This document shows positions 10,321 through 20,259 of a DNA stretch of 31,813 nt, in pieces (within the stretch, counting starts at the first letter, position 1; each line of letters begins with the position of its first letter). This DNA comes from Phanerochaete sordida (lineage: Eukaryota > Basidiomycota > Agaricomycetes > Polyporales > Phanerochaetaceae), in NCBI GenBank assembly GCA_019973155.2, contig BPQB01000158.1:1-31813 (forward strand), given 5' to 3'. The translations under genes were made by a program, and so were the position numbers. The notes below the pieces were generated by a model. The model saw only the letters and a program-made list of their open reading frames with translations, was not told the DNA's origin and did not search any database.

Positions 10321-10741
10321 AGGATGGGCGCATCCACTCTTGTGAGTGCACCCCATGCTTGGCTCATCGTTGCATGTGCTCGCGCCGCCTTTGCTGATTT
10401 GTTCCCATAGCATATAGCGCAGATGCCATGCGACCCTAATATATCTTACCCACCTGTGCCTTCATGTGCATGAAGCCTGATATATGTGAGCATATTCTAC
10501 AGGTCGGAAGTCTTCGAGGGCTACACACACGACTACATATGCGGGAGGAGGAAAGTCTCATCGCTTGCAGTCTAACTTTGCTCGCGCTTCTCTCTGATGG
10601 ACTCCACAATGCCGCTGCATCTCATGCGTGGATCTTCACATGCATTGCACATGAACGTGCGTCGCCCTGGCCGCTTACCAGCATACTTAAGACCGTCATG
10701 CACGTCAATTCACGATTCACCGCTCGCGGCACAGAACAACC
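10321..10741. other. Intergenic region upstream of SurE-like copy 2
   Basis: About 420 bases with no gene recognised. An AT-rich ATACTTAAG at about 10683 lies 60 bp before the ATG at 10742 and may stand in for the TATA box seen in the other SurE copies. Confidence 0.45.
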
Positions 10742-11922
10742 ATGCTCTTCTACTCCGTCCTCGCACTCACTTCTCTTGCAGTCTTGGTGCAGTGCCAGAA
10801 CATCGTCCTCACCAACGACGATGGGTGGGCTACTGCTCAGATCCGCGCCCAGAACGACGCCTTGAATGCCGCCGGCTTCAACGTATGTGGCGAGCCCTCT
10901 GTGCAGCGCTCTTATCGACTCAGACATTTCACAGGTGATCCTTTCCGCGCCTGCAGAGCAAGAGTCTGGAACGGGCTCAGACACTGCGACCCCTACCCCG
11001 CTGACCCAGCCTTGTGAATTCAACACCTGTCCTACTGGATCGCCCGCTGAGGGCTTCAATGCCAGCAACTGTGAGTCGCACATTTGTTCGACTTCGCTCC
11101 GCGACTTGACTGATCTGTGACTCAGCTCGCCTCAATTGGGTCAATTCCTTCCCGTAAGATAATCAGAGAATTCAAGAAGTAGAGGCCGCTGACCCGTTTA
11201 CCCCTTTATAGCGTGGACGCTGTCCGCTTCGGTATTCAGACTCTCAGTCCGGAGTTCTTCGGTGGTCCGCCTGACTTCGTTGTTTCCGGTCCTAACATTG
11301 GGAGTGAGTGTGTATATCCCGGGGGTTCTCAGAATGCTAACAACGGCTCTCCGACAGCGAACCTGGGTTCGGGTATCACTGGCTCGGGAACGGTGTACGT
11401 ACAGGCCCGCACATGAGGCTCTGCACGCGTCTCACTCTCGGACCCAGGGGAGCGGCTTGCGAGGCTGCGAAGGAGGGTATCCCGTCCACAGCGTTCTCTG
11501 GCACGTCGACCTCGCAGGTGTCGTTCACAACCCTCGAGACCAACCCGACCTCGACCGCTACGCTCGCGGCGCTCGCCTACGCCCAGCTCACCGCGACATT
11601 TACCAAGGCCCTCCTCGCGTCGTCTGCTAGGCCCGTGCTCCCCGCTAGCACGACGATCAACGTCAACTTCCCTTCGACGTCCGGCTGTTCCGCTGTCTCC
11701 GACTTCAAGTTCGTATTCACCCGCCTCATCGCGAACTCCAGCGCCACGGACGTGACCACTTGCGGTACCGACCACCTTCCGGACGAGACGACTGTGGTCC
11801 ACAGCTCCGGATGCCATGTCAGTGTGACTGTCATTGATGCTAACACGAAGAAGGATGTGGAAGCAACTAGGCAGGCTGCGGTGCTGAACAGGATATCGAG
11901 CATGTTGACCTGCTTCGACTGA
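10742..11922 (+). CDS. Secreted SurE-like phosphatase/nucleotidase (copy 2, intact)
   Basis: Six exons: 10742-10882, 10935-11070, 11126-11153, 11212-11303, 11358-11394 and 11448-11922. Introns are 52-58 nt; the product is 302 aa. The signal peptide ends near QCQ, then comes NIVLTNDDGWATAQIRAQND (metal-binding Asp pair), SAPAEQESGTGS with the conserved Ser, SGPNIG and SGTVGAA. The last exon carries VNFPSTSGC near its middle, matching VNFPALSGTC in copy 1. It is on the opposite strand to copy 1, and the LeuRS and pseudouridine synthase genes lie between them. Exons 4 and 5 (92 + 37 nt) together equal exon 4 of copy 1 (129 nt), so one intron was gained here or lost there. Active-site residues are kept, so it is probably functional and exported. 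Confidence 0.92.
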
Positions 11923-11981
11923 TTCTCGCAATGCATCCTGCGCGATCATAATCTGTATCCTGTAGGATCCTGGAGATACAA

Positions 11982-12074
11982 GGCACTATAGCCAAGTGGT
12001 TACGGCGGTTGATTCGAATTCGTTCGATTATCACCTCCTCTTTGAGGGCGCAGGTTCGAATCCTGCTGGTGTCG
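11982..12074 (+). tRNA. tRNA-Ser (CGA), probably with a very short intron
   Basis: Acceptor stem GGCACTA (11982-11988) pairs with TGGTGTC (12067-12073) with two wobble pairs, and the discriminator is G, as in serine tRNAs. A-box TAGCCAAGTGG, B-box GGTTCGAATCC, D stem GCC/GGC, T stem GCAGG/CCTGC, and a long variable arm (CCTC...GAGG) mark a type II tRNA. The anticodon loop TTCGAA gives CGA, which reads the UCG codon. Without an intron the 3' side of the anticodon stem and variable region is about 8 nt too long, so an intron of roughly 8 nt (near TTCGTTCG) after position 37 is likely. The mature form would be about 85 nt. One anticodon-stem mismatch remains. Confidence 0.85.
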
Positions 12075-12077
12075 ATC

Positions 12078-12093
12078 TTTTTCATTCTTTTTT
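12078..12093 (+). terminator. RNA polymerase III terminator of tRNA-Ser
   Basis: A run of five T (12078-12082) followed by a run of six T (12088-12093) directly after the tRNA-Ser gene; a primary and a backup stop. Confidence 0.75.
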
Positions 12094-12870
12094 CAACCCT
12101 AACTTCTTACGTGTATTTTATACGATTTTCCGCGCAGTCTTTTCTTGTCCCGGGACCAATATGTGCTCTCGACGCTCGCCCTCTAGGTCGTGTAGCACTC
12201 GCGAAATCTCCGGTAAACCGTGGCAACGGATTTCCCCGCCTGACGCACCACCTTCGTCTCCTGTCTACTAAACTGCATGGAAGCAGTCTCGAAGATCTCG
12301 GTCATCCCAACATTACATGCGTCAGCTCCGTATGTCTTGTAAGGCGCATCGGTATGTCGTGCTCAGAGCATAGCTGACGAAAGCCATCGGGATTGTACAG
12401 ATGCCGAGTCTAACGGGATCGAACTCGTCAGGGCTAACTTACATGGCGCCCGCAGGATCCCGTGGGCTTCGGAACAAGGCTGCCAGGCTGCTCTCTCTAT
12501 CGTCGTCTTGAGAAAACGGCACATTCCCTCGCAAACGTGTGCGGCCTGCACATCCACTCTCTTTCCCGACGTCACACCAGCGTGAGGTGGCTCTTGCGCG
12601 CCCAGCCAATGTCGCAGTGTGCTCTGCCATGCGGCCGGCGGCGGCAGATCTCATGTCTTAGATCCAGAGTAGCCCCTCTCACCCTGGACGCGCGGTTCCG
12701 TAGGCCACCTGCCGCGGAGCGCACTGAATGCCAACAAACGTCGCTCCGTGATGCTTACCCGAGATCGCAACCAATTTGACACATAACGATCAATAAGACT
12801 CGGGGAGCGTAGCGTGGCGTCTCGAGAGGCTCTTGCTTCCTCCCACTACGCTGTTGGGTTTGCACAGGGG
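12094..12870. other. Intergenic region, no gene recognised
   Basis: Nearly 780 bases between tRNA-Ser and the membrane protein gene. Several short frames are open on both strands, but none has a motif or a consistent splice pattern. Confidence 0.5.
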
Positions 12871-14182
12871 ATGCGCAGAGATGTGGTCGCTCTGACAGAC
12901 AGCTCCCTGCAGGCAGGATTTGACATCCCGAATCCAAACACACCCCTCGCGTTCTTACCACCCAGGGATGCTAGTGCGCACGAATTCTTGCGTAATTTCT
13001 GGGTTGCGATAGCAGCGGTGAGTGCTCAGCGCTCAGCGCTCAGTAAAGATATCTCAGGAGCTCATTCTCAATTACTGGCCAGGTTTGGACATGGGACTTA
13101 GTCTGCAGTCTCAGCGAAGAGTACCGGCTCTTGACGGGGTTCAGAGTATCCATTACCCAGATATTCTACATTTTGGCGCGGTGAGCTTCTCTCTCGCTAT
13201 ATCAGTCTGTATGCTGATCATTCCATAGATTATGTGCTGCTGCGTGCGTGTATATGGCTGTGATTTTTGCGGGTCAGTGTACCCGACTTATAGCGTCACC
13301 CCTCTGACCAGTAGTACGCAGTGGCACACGTCGACAATTGCAATGCATTATTCATTGCGACCAACGTTCTGCTGTCCAGCGCGCCTCTCTTCAGCTCATT
13401 CCTCATGTTCCTGCGCGTGCGCGCGGTCTACCTCGACCACCCGCGCCTGGTGTCCTCCTTCTTCCTCTTCTGGCTTCTCTGCAGCGCGTCGCTCTTCGGC
13501 TCGACGATCCCCGCTTTCCATGCGATGCACATCGGGCCAACGCGCTCATGCGTCATCGACCGTGTGGACTCCGTCGCCGGTGTCGGCGTCATCCTCAACG
13601 CCCTCAGCGACACCGTCTTCTTCCTCGCGATCAGCTACCGCCTCCTGCACATGCACCAATACGGCGACACATGGAAAATGCGCCTCCGCAGCTTCTTTGG
13701 CGGGAACGAGCCGCACCTCAGCGGCGTCCGCCGCCGCGGTCTTACGCATGCGCTCCTGCGCGCCGGCCAGCAATACTACCTGTGAGTTTCGACCGCGTCT
13801 CTGCCGATGTGTACTTATATTCCGCAGGCTTACGGTCTGGATGAGCGTCGCAACCGCGGTCGTGCCGTTCCTTACACACATTCCCCTGGATTATCGTGTT
13901 ATGTTCGGCCCACCATACGTCGCGCTGCAGAACATCATGATGTGCCGCGTCTACCGCCAGCTCAAGCTCGGGCTCATCGTCGACTACGACCTCGACCGCC
14001 TCGACCTCGATCCTGGCCCTGGTTCATCATCGTCTAGGGCTGCACCGCTGAGCTCGCCGCCTGCCGGAGACGGACAAGACGCCAGGCAGAGAATAGAGAC
14101 AACCGGGGATATGGAGAGCGGGTGCCGCAATCGTGCGCAGATCAGCGATGCAACGAGCGAGACTGCTTTGGAGAGACCTTAG
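12871..14182 (+). CDS. Multi-pass membrane protein, DUF6533-type
   Basis: Five exons: 12871-13017, 13083-13180, 13229-13272, 13322-13781 and 13828-14182; introns 46-65 nt; 367 aa. The first in-frame ATG is 12871. The joined N-terminal part reads FWVAIAAVWTWDLVCSLSEE then YRLL, the Trp-Asp and Glu-Glu-Tyr-Arg pattern of the DUF6533 region in a large Agaricomycete family of 7-TM-like proteins. About six or seven hydrophobic segments follow (LCAAACVYMAVIFAVA, ATNVLLSSAPLFSSFLMF, SFFLFWLLCSASLFG, VGVILNALSDTVFFLAISY, WMSVATAVVPFLT). The C-terminal tail is hydrophilic and Ser/Arg-rich. It probably sits in the plasma or an internal membrane. The function of this family is not known, though many members are discussed as receptor-like; nothing here shows a ligand. 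Confidence 0.85.
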
Positions 14183-15406
14183 GATGGGACGGAAATATAT
14201 CCATGTACGAGATACCGTCATGTCCTACACACTCGGAAGCTACCGTATCTTGTCAAGTAAATTACAGGTGCATGCTAATAATAGTCCTTCACCCCAAGAG
14301 ATCCAAGCTGGCCGTCCGGCTTTACCTACGCCTGGCCTCGGGCTCGCTGAAGGCCCGGCCATTTTCAATGCTCCAGCGCTGCAGCTGCCTTGCGCACCGA
14401 GAGCGAAGAAGTTACGCAGATATCTTCAAGGACATGTTCCAGGGATGCAGCAGCTGAGCACTCCAATCATGTTGCCGCTGCCGCCGCGTCTGTGCTCACG
14501 ATAGGAAGGTGAAGAGTTACGTCAGTATGCTCGGGAAGTAGTGATCATGAAGGCGACGACTTTCCAATATTGCTCTTGTCTATCTCTTGCTTGGCGTCGA
14601 GGACAGCGTACGCGAGCAAGAACTTGCAGGCGTGCGCAGGCTACCTGAAGGCGCGAGGACTAGCACAATTTATGGCGGTATGGGACATAATTCAGCAATC
14701 GATCTGCATGGCAGAAGCCCTGAATTTTGAAAGCGCCAAAATTCCAGGCTATGCGGCCCACGCTTTCTAGAAGCATTTACTCAGCCTCAAGGTGTACAGG
14801 AGGCTGTAACTTACAGAGTGTGCAAAGGCCGTGTGGCGACGTGCAAGGACTGTCGCCCACGCCTTCTACTGGCCCGACCAGCAGACAAAGCTCAGTATAG
14901 CAATTGTAATAGGGTACATACGGGAGGCTGGGCAGGCACCTGCGCTCTCGTCGGGGCGGACCAAGCGAGCATGGGAAACGACGATCGTCCAGGCACCGTT
15001 ACACCGCTTGAGCTGCTGCCTGACCAGCGGGGGAAATAAGCACTAACTTTTGCACTGGCGTAGGGCTGTGGTCTGTTGAGGTTATACTAAGCTGACCGAG
15101 ATGCGGATAGCACAAGAGACGGACAGGGGCAGAGCGAAGGAGAGTCGGAAGAGCCGCAGAGTGTCGCTACTGAGCGTCTCCACATTGAGATATTGAAGGA
15201 CGGGCGAAGCGAAGCTGTTGCCAGCAGTTGACCCTGCAATTAGATACGTCCATTTATATGATACACACAACATCCCAAGGGGTATTATGAAGCTGCCTAG
15301 TATAAATCATGGTAAGCAAGAGGTATCATAGTTGGCAACGTATGAATAAGAGAAACTGGCCCGCTCAATCCTCGAGACCGCTCGCAAGCACGCCCACCCA
15401 TACCAC
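14183..15406. other. Gene-poor region with a short repeat block
   Basis: About 1.2 kb without a supportable gene. Positions 14979-15006 (CGACGATCGTCCAGGCACCG, then TTACACCG) nearly match 23911-23938, just right of the CACTA-like transposon, so this may be part of a dispersed repeat or an old gene fragment. Confidence 0.5.
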
Positions 15407-16665
15407 TCAGTCGTTTTCGGTCGGCTGCGTGGCAACCACCGCATAGTTGATCTGGCGCATGAGTATCAGGCCGAGCGGTGCGAGCACCTCGGGCTGCACC
15501 GCCGCGGCAGGCCTGCCCGGCGGGCCCGCGACGCAAACCTTGAGCTGAGTCACGTCGTGCGGGCGAGTGACGGTCGTCGCGAGCACAAGCTGCCCGAGCT
15601 CGCCGTCGGGCTGCACCGCTTCGAGCCGCACGGCGGGCTGCCCGAACGACCACCCGACGTCTGGGATCGCGAGGTGCGTGGTGGTGTTGGGCGCTGGCGG
15701 GTACGACGCCGCCAGCGTGGTGTTGAGCGGGACGTCAGATGAGATCGTGAAAGCGAGGTGGTCCCCGGAATCGAACGTGCCCGACATGCATGGCGCCGTG
15801 GTTGTGCCTGGCGTGTCCGCGCCCGTGCGAAGCGTGCAGTTCCCGGCGAGCGTGGAGGCGGTGAGGTTGTAGCGCACGGCGTGCAGCGTGGGGTAGAAGT
15901 CGAGCGGGATGGACGCCTGCGGCGCGTTCCAGGCGGTCAGGTTGAGCAGCCAGTTCTCGCTGTCGAAGTCCGTGAGTGTGAGCGTGAAGAGCTGCGTCGG
16001 TGACCGTGCTGACGGCTGGTTCATGTAAAAGTAGACGCGATTCAGGACGGAGCTGGTGTCTGTTGCGGACCTGGCGTCCAGAATGGCGAAGGCGGGAAAT
16101 GAGTCGCATCCGTGGTTCCACACATGCTGAGAGGAGATGTCAGCTTACGCATTGGCCGCAGAACAAACAGCCGCGACGAACCTGCGCGACGATTGGCACG
16201 ACAATCCATCCACCGCAAAAGGGCATGATCGCGAGGAAGAGGAGAACAGGGACGGAGAACCACATCAGGTACACTCGGAAGCGACGCATGGCCCAGGAAA
16301 GGGGTTGCTTGCGCTTGGGCCATACCACGATTAGGTAGGGAATCGACATAATGGCGTTGAAGATGCTCAGGCAAAAACCAAATATGAACATGAAGATCGT
16401 GAAGGCCATCCACGCATACCCGTTACGGTCGAGAGCATTCCGCGGAAGTGGGTAGACGATGCCGTGCACGTAGTAGTATATCCAGAAGCCGTCGCCAACG
16501 CACAGAACGGCCCACACCTGGGTCCAAATCAGTACTGCGCTGCTGCATAGCTAGCAATAAGTATGTACTCACGACTGCAAAGAGAGCGAGCTTTGTCATA
16601 TTCTTGGGGTCCATCAAGGCATCATGGAAGTTTTTGATGGTGGTTCGAGGATGCAAAGCCTGCAT
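15407..16665 (-). CDS. Membrane protein: three TM segments plus glycosylated ectodomain
   Basis: Three exons: 16665-16573, 16517-16182 and 16126-15407; introns of 55 nt; 382 aa. The second junction uses donor GTTCGT at 16181, since the nearer GTAAGC would leave a 22-nt intron. The start is the ATG before QALHPRTTIKNFHDAL; an upstream ATG in the same frame adds a basic stretch that does not look coding. Residues about 28-125 hold three hydrophobic segments (FAVVWAVLCVGDGFWIYYYV; AWMAFTIFMFIFGFCLSIF; YLMWFSVPVLLFLAIMPF). The last exon encodes about 240 residues with several N-glycosylation sequons (NLT, NTT) and Cys residues. I do not recognise the family. The CACTA-like transposon ends 231 bp upstream of this start, so the promoter may be displaced or altered. 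Confidence 0.75.
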
Positions 16666-16896
16666 GTCGAGGAACAGATGTCGGGAGTTGGGAAGGGAGC
16701 TGAGAGTTCTTCGGCGAGCTCTGTATTTGACCTTCCTGATGTCCCCGGCTATGCGAGCGGTTCCAGATGTGACGTGGTGCCTGTGAACCACACATTGCCA
16801 GTGCATTGGCGAGACAGCTGTCGCTGGGGGTACCCGTTTTTGCCCCTATCGTCTTCAATTGAGCTATAGCGAATACAGGGTCAGTTCAGTGTATGC

Positions 16897-16934
16897 CACT
16901 GGGCGGTCCAGGACCTGCAAAATTCGCCCGAACC
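16897..16934 (+). repeat. Left terminal inverted repeat of the CACTA-like element
   Basis: Begins CACTGGGCGGTCCAGGACCT and continues to TTCGCCCGAACC. It is an imperfect inverted match to 23801-23837. The TGC just before it (16894-16896) matches the TGC after the right end. Confidence 0.75.
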
Positions 16935-16940
16935 TGAACC

Positions 16941-16979
16941 ACGGGTGCCCAGAAACCTTAATTCGCGGGGCTGACCACC
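16941..16979 (+). repeat. Inverted subterminal repeat, left copy
   Basis: 39 nt starting ACGGGTGCCCAGAAACC; 35 of 39 bases match the reverse complement of 18288-18326. It lies immediately inside the left terminal repeat. Confidence 0.85.
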
Positions 16980-18057
16980 AGCATCCAACTGCCGGCGAGT
17001 CTCCGGGGTCCCACTTCCGCAACTTGAGTAGCGTGGGCGATTACCCTATGTAAAGTAATGTTCTATGTGTTGCAAGATGCTTGAGCAGGCGTTTCAATGT
17101 GCATGGCATCCAGAAAGTAGCTAATTTGTGCGTGTGGATGCACCTAGACGAGGTTTGCACGAAGCTGCAGGGCGTCTGTGCAAGCGCACAGGGAACTGCG
17201 CGACAAGTGCATGACCTATTCATGCTGTGTCATCATATTTGCGTCCAGAGACGCATCTGCACTCGCTGACGTCCTTCCCTACAAGCAATCCAGTCGGATC
17301 CAATGCTAGCGCTGCCCAACGATGACGAGCCCGTGCGTGTGCTATGTACAGGACGAGTAGTACATCGTGGCTATTATACTCTATCAATTAAGAGCTCGAG
17401 GTCTGTACTTATACCTGCCGGTGAGGCCGTCGTGCAAGGAGCATGAACTGAACCCTTGTCAGATTGCAGAAATACACTTGAGCGCCAGAGTAATATGTGA
17501 CGCGGGAACACGCAATGGAAGGTGGCACAGAGTGCAAGCTCGTAACCTCAGATCCGACGGAGCGCACCAGCCGAACGCCACTGGCACGGGATGGCCGCGT
17601 GACAGCCTAAGGTGCAGCTCGCGCGATGCACACACGCCATTGGGCGCAAGCTCAGCTGGTGCACCATCGCCTCTGCTCCAGGCTGGAGCAGAAATAGCAG
17701 CGGATACATACCATAGCAGCGCACCCAGCACCATGTAGTGAGGCTTCACAACTCCTCCGTATCGTGCTCGAAAGATCGACGTATCTGCACCCGCACCAAA
17801 AAAGTCAACCGCTCGATGTGCGCATGAGGCTGACCGAGTTGAAGACGTCATTTACGATACAATTGCCCTCGTGCTCGCCCTCCCATTGTTACGCCCTCTC
17901 GCCTTCGGTCGATGTGTGCTCTCGCATTTGCTTCCTGACGCGCTCGCGGTTCGCCGCCTTTCGCGTTTCACATGCTGATCTGCGCCCCGCCACTCATCTT
18001 CACAATCTTTGAGAAGCGCACCTTCGTCGAGGACAAACTACTCTCCGCCTTTACCTC

Positions 18058-18083
18058 CCAGTGTCCGCACAGGGGGACACTGG
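18058..18083. repeat. Palindrome with two internal element-end sequences
   Basis: CCAGTGTCC (18058-18066) and GGACACTGG (18075-18083) form a perfect 9-bp inverted repeat around an 8-nt loop. CCAGTG and CACTGG are the outer tips of the surrounding transposon, here placed back to back. The sequence right of it (CACTGGTGTGTTCA) matches the right end of the element at 12 of 14 positions. Confidence 0.8.
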
Positions 18084-18287
18084 TGTGTTCAGGTCTCGCA
18101 TATTAAGCTCCTTACCTTTATTTATCAATTAATATTGCTCATTACTCTACCACGTATACATCTGAAACCTAACCCGTCGATTCTCTAGCCTTTCCTCGCC
18201 ACGAACGGACTTCGAGCCCACAGTCGAGGCAAATGCTGGAACCACGGCGGAGGCAGGTATTCGGGGTCCTGAGCAAGCGCCTGATGG

Positions 18288-18326
18288 GGTGGTCAGTCCC
18301 GCGAATTAAGGTTCCTGGTTACCCGT
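18288..18326 (-). repeat. Inverted subterminal repeat, internal copy
   Basis: Inverted partner of 16941-16979 (35/39 identical), 1.3 kb further in. It sits between the palindrome at 18058 and the 3' end of the companion gene. Confidence 0.85.
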
Positions 18327-18445
18327 GACCTGAACTGAGGAAGATAAGCGGTTCGTCGGGGTCGATCGCTCGTTTTCCGGGCGAAAACGCGCGGCGGAAA
18401 ATAGCCTCTCAAATGAAACGCTTCGGCGGGTGCCCTCGAAGGGAC

Positions 18446-18502
18446 ATTTTCACGCGAAGACCTGTGTACAGGCAATTTTCGCGCAGAAGCCTGTGTATCT
18501 GC
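18446..18502 (+). repeat. Two imperfect tandem units of about 28 nt
   Basis: Unit 1 (18446-18473) starts ATTTTCACGCGAAGACC and unit 2 (18475-18502) starts ATTTTCGCGCAGAAGCC; both continue with CTGTGTA and end near GC. They may be transposase or companion-protein binding sites, given their place in the element's arm; that is inference. Confidence 0.55.
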
Positions 18503-18699
18503 AAATCCGGTGACACAGCGGATTATCGGGCGAAATCCCACAGTAGTATCAATCAACAGTCAATTTCGCATTCGGCTACAGCTAGGGTTACAGGATTCGC
18601 GTGCGCGGTCGCACTTGTTGTTAAGCTAGAAGTACAGGTTACAGTATAGTAGGAATAGACAGTGTGTTATTGTACTTGGGAGAGAATGCAGTCGAACCT

Positions 18700-19861
18700 T
18701 TAGATGTCGTCGAGGCTACGGCGGCGCTGGACCCGAGCCTCGGAAGCGCACGAGAAGTATCCCTTGCGCTTACCGTAGCGACGCGCGCTGCTGAGATACT
18801 GCTTCAGTATCTCCGCGGTCGCCCAGTCGTTTTGGAAACGCGCAAGGTAAGGGTGGATCTTCCGCGCCTGTCGGACGGCTTATCAGACTTAGCGTAAAGC
18901 CGTCATGGACCGAGAGGGACTCACCATCGAGAAGATCCTCGAGAGATCTTCGGCGGCGACCTCGCGGTACTGGCGGGAGAGGTCGAGTCGAGCCGCATGG
19001 GCAAGCTCGCGGACGGTGGCCTGTAGGAGTAGATTAACTAGTGGTCCTCGAGAGTGTACAACCTCGTACTCACCAAGATCATATTATACATCCGGTCACC
19101 GTCGAGAGAGCCCTCGAGGCCCATCTCCTCTTGGAGATGGAAGCCTTTCTTGCCTCCTCCAGCTGTGCCCTTCGGCTTGGGGACGCTCCCCGCAGCAGCG
19201 TCTTGCGCGAGCCCAGGGCACTGCTCGGCACCCGAAGGTTCATCGGCGGCGGGGGCGGGGGCGGCAGCCGACTGAGCAGAAGCGGCGGGGGCGGCGGCGG
19301 AAGCGATGATGCCGGCGGCAGACTGTTCGGCGCCGAGAGGGACGGCGGCGGTGTTGCGTTGAGTGCGGTCGAGCTGCGCGGCGGTGGTCTGCTGGGTGTC
19401 CGAAGCCTCCTCAATGTTGGTCGAGGTGTCGGCGGCGACGGCGGCGTGTTGAGCGCCCGAGAACCCTGTGGCAGCGGGAACAGCCTGTTGAGTGCGGGCA
19501 GCGTCCGAGGTATCGTAAGACGTACCAGAGGGGCCCGGAGAGGCGTCGCGTTGAGTGCCGGAGGGGCCCGCGACGGGAGTAGCCATGAAGGCTTGAGGCG
19601 TAGAGGTTTCGGCGCGGTCGAGGCGTTCTGGAAAGGGTATTAGTACGCATGATCGTCAGCAAAGCGAGGCATACCCTGCATGCGCCTCAACTCTTGAAGA
19701 AGCATCGCCTCGAACGCGCTGGGCTGAGGTCGCGGCGACGTGGGGGTAGAAGGAGTGGCGTGCCCGCTGTCAATGTCGCTGGCGTCGTCACGGGTTTGTC
19801 GGGCTTTGCCCTTGCCCTTGCCGGTCTTGGCCTTCGAGCGGGAGTTGCGGATGGGCGCCAT
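18700..19861 (-). CDS. Companion protein of the CACTA-like transposon
   Basis: Four exons: 19861-19675, 19627-19074, 19020-18925 and 18867-18700; introns 47-57 nt; 334 aa. All phases join. The N-terminus is very basic (RNSRSKAKTGKGKGKAR), followed by a short helical piece (EAMLLQELRRMQERLDRAET) and a long low-complexity Ala/Ser/Gln/Pro region. The C-terminal 120 residues look folded and conserved in style: VRELAHAARLDLSRQYREVA, then KIHPYLARFQNDWATAEILK and a basic tail. I do not recognise a catalytic domain. It is transcribed away from the transposase gene from a shared 400-bp region inside the element. Plant CACTA elements also encode a second DNA-binding protein (TnpA); a similar role here is inference. 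It could instead be an unrelated gene captured by the element. Confidence 0.75.
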
Positions 19862-20259
19862 GGAAGAGGAGGGTGGGTAGAGAGTGAGCTCGGGGGGAAC
19901 GCAGTGGAGGTGCTGCGATGAGGGCAGACGACAGCGGGCGTGCGCGTACATATACGCTGCGAGACAACGGTCCCGTGATCTTGTTGATTCGCGTTCAACA
20001 AGACCACGGGGGAACGCGTCCTCCGGTGGCGGTAATTTTCGCGTTTGTGGCGGAATTTCGCTGCGTAAGATGACGTCGAACGTGGCGTACGTCACCTCGA
20101 GTGAAACACACCGCCGGACCCCGTGAGCGTCGCATCTGACCGCCGCAGAGGTCCAGAGGCCAACCGTGTGCCCGCCGTGCCCAACACCTGCCTTGCCGAC
20201 CTTCACGATTCCCTACACGGCGCACGCTACGCTAGCAGACACCTTTCTCAGCGTTCTCC
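19862..20259. promoter_or_regulatory. Shared divergent promoter region inside the transposon
   Basis: About 400 bases between the starts of the companion gene and the transposase gene. It contains further TTTCGC-rich motifs (about 20034-20070) like those in the left arm. TATA-like TACATATACG lies at about 19947, 86 bp from the companion ATG. Confidence 0.5.

Noticed and set aside
17459..17851. 130-aa minus-strand frame in the transposon left arm with one hydrophobic stretch
   Set aside because: A possible short membrane segment (VLGALLWYVSAAIS) is present, but there is no family motif, no splice continuation and no promoter sign.
19041..19643. 200-aa Gly-rich plus-strand frame
   Set aside because: Antisense of the low-complexity region of the companion gene; the minus strand has consistent splice sites and a better protein.
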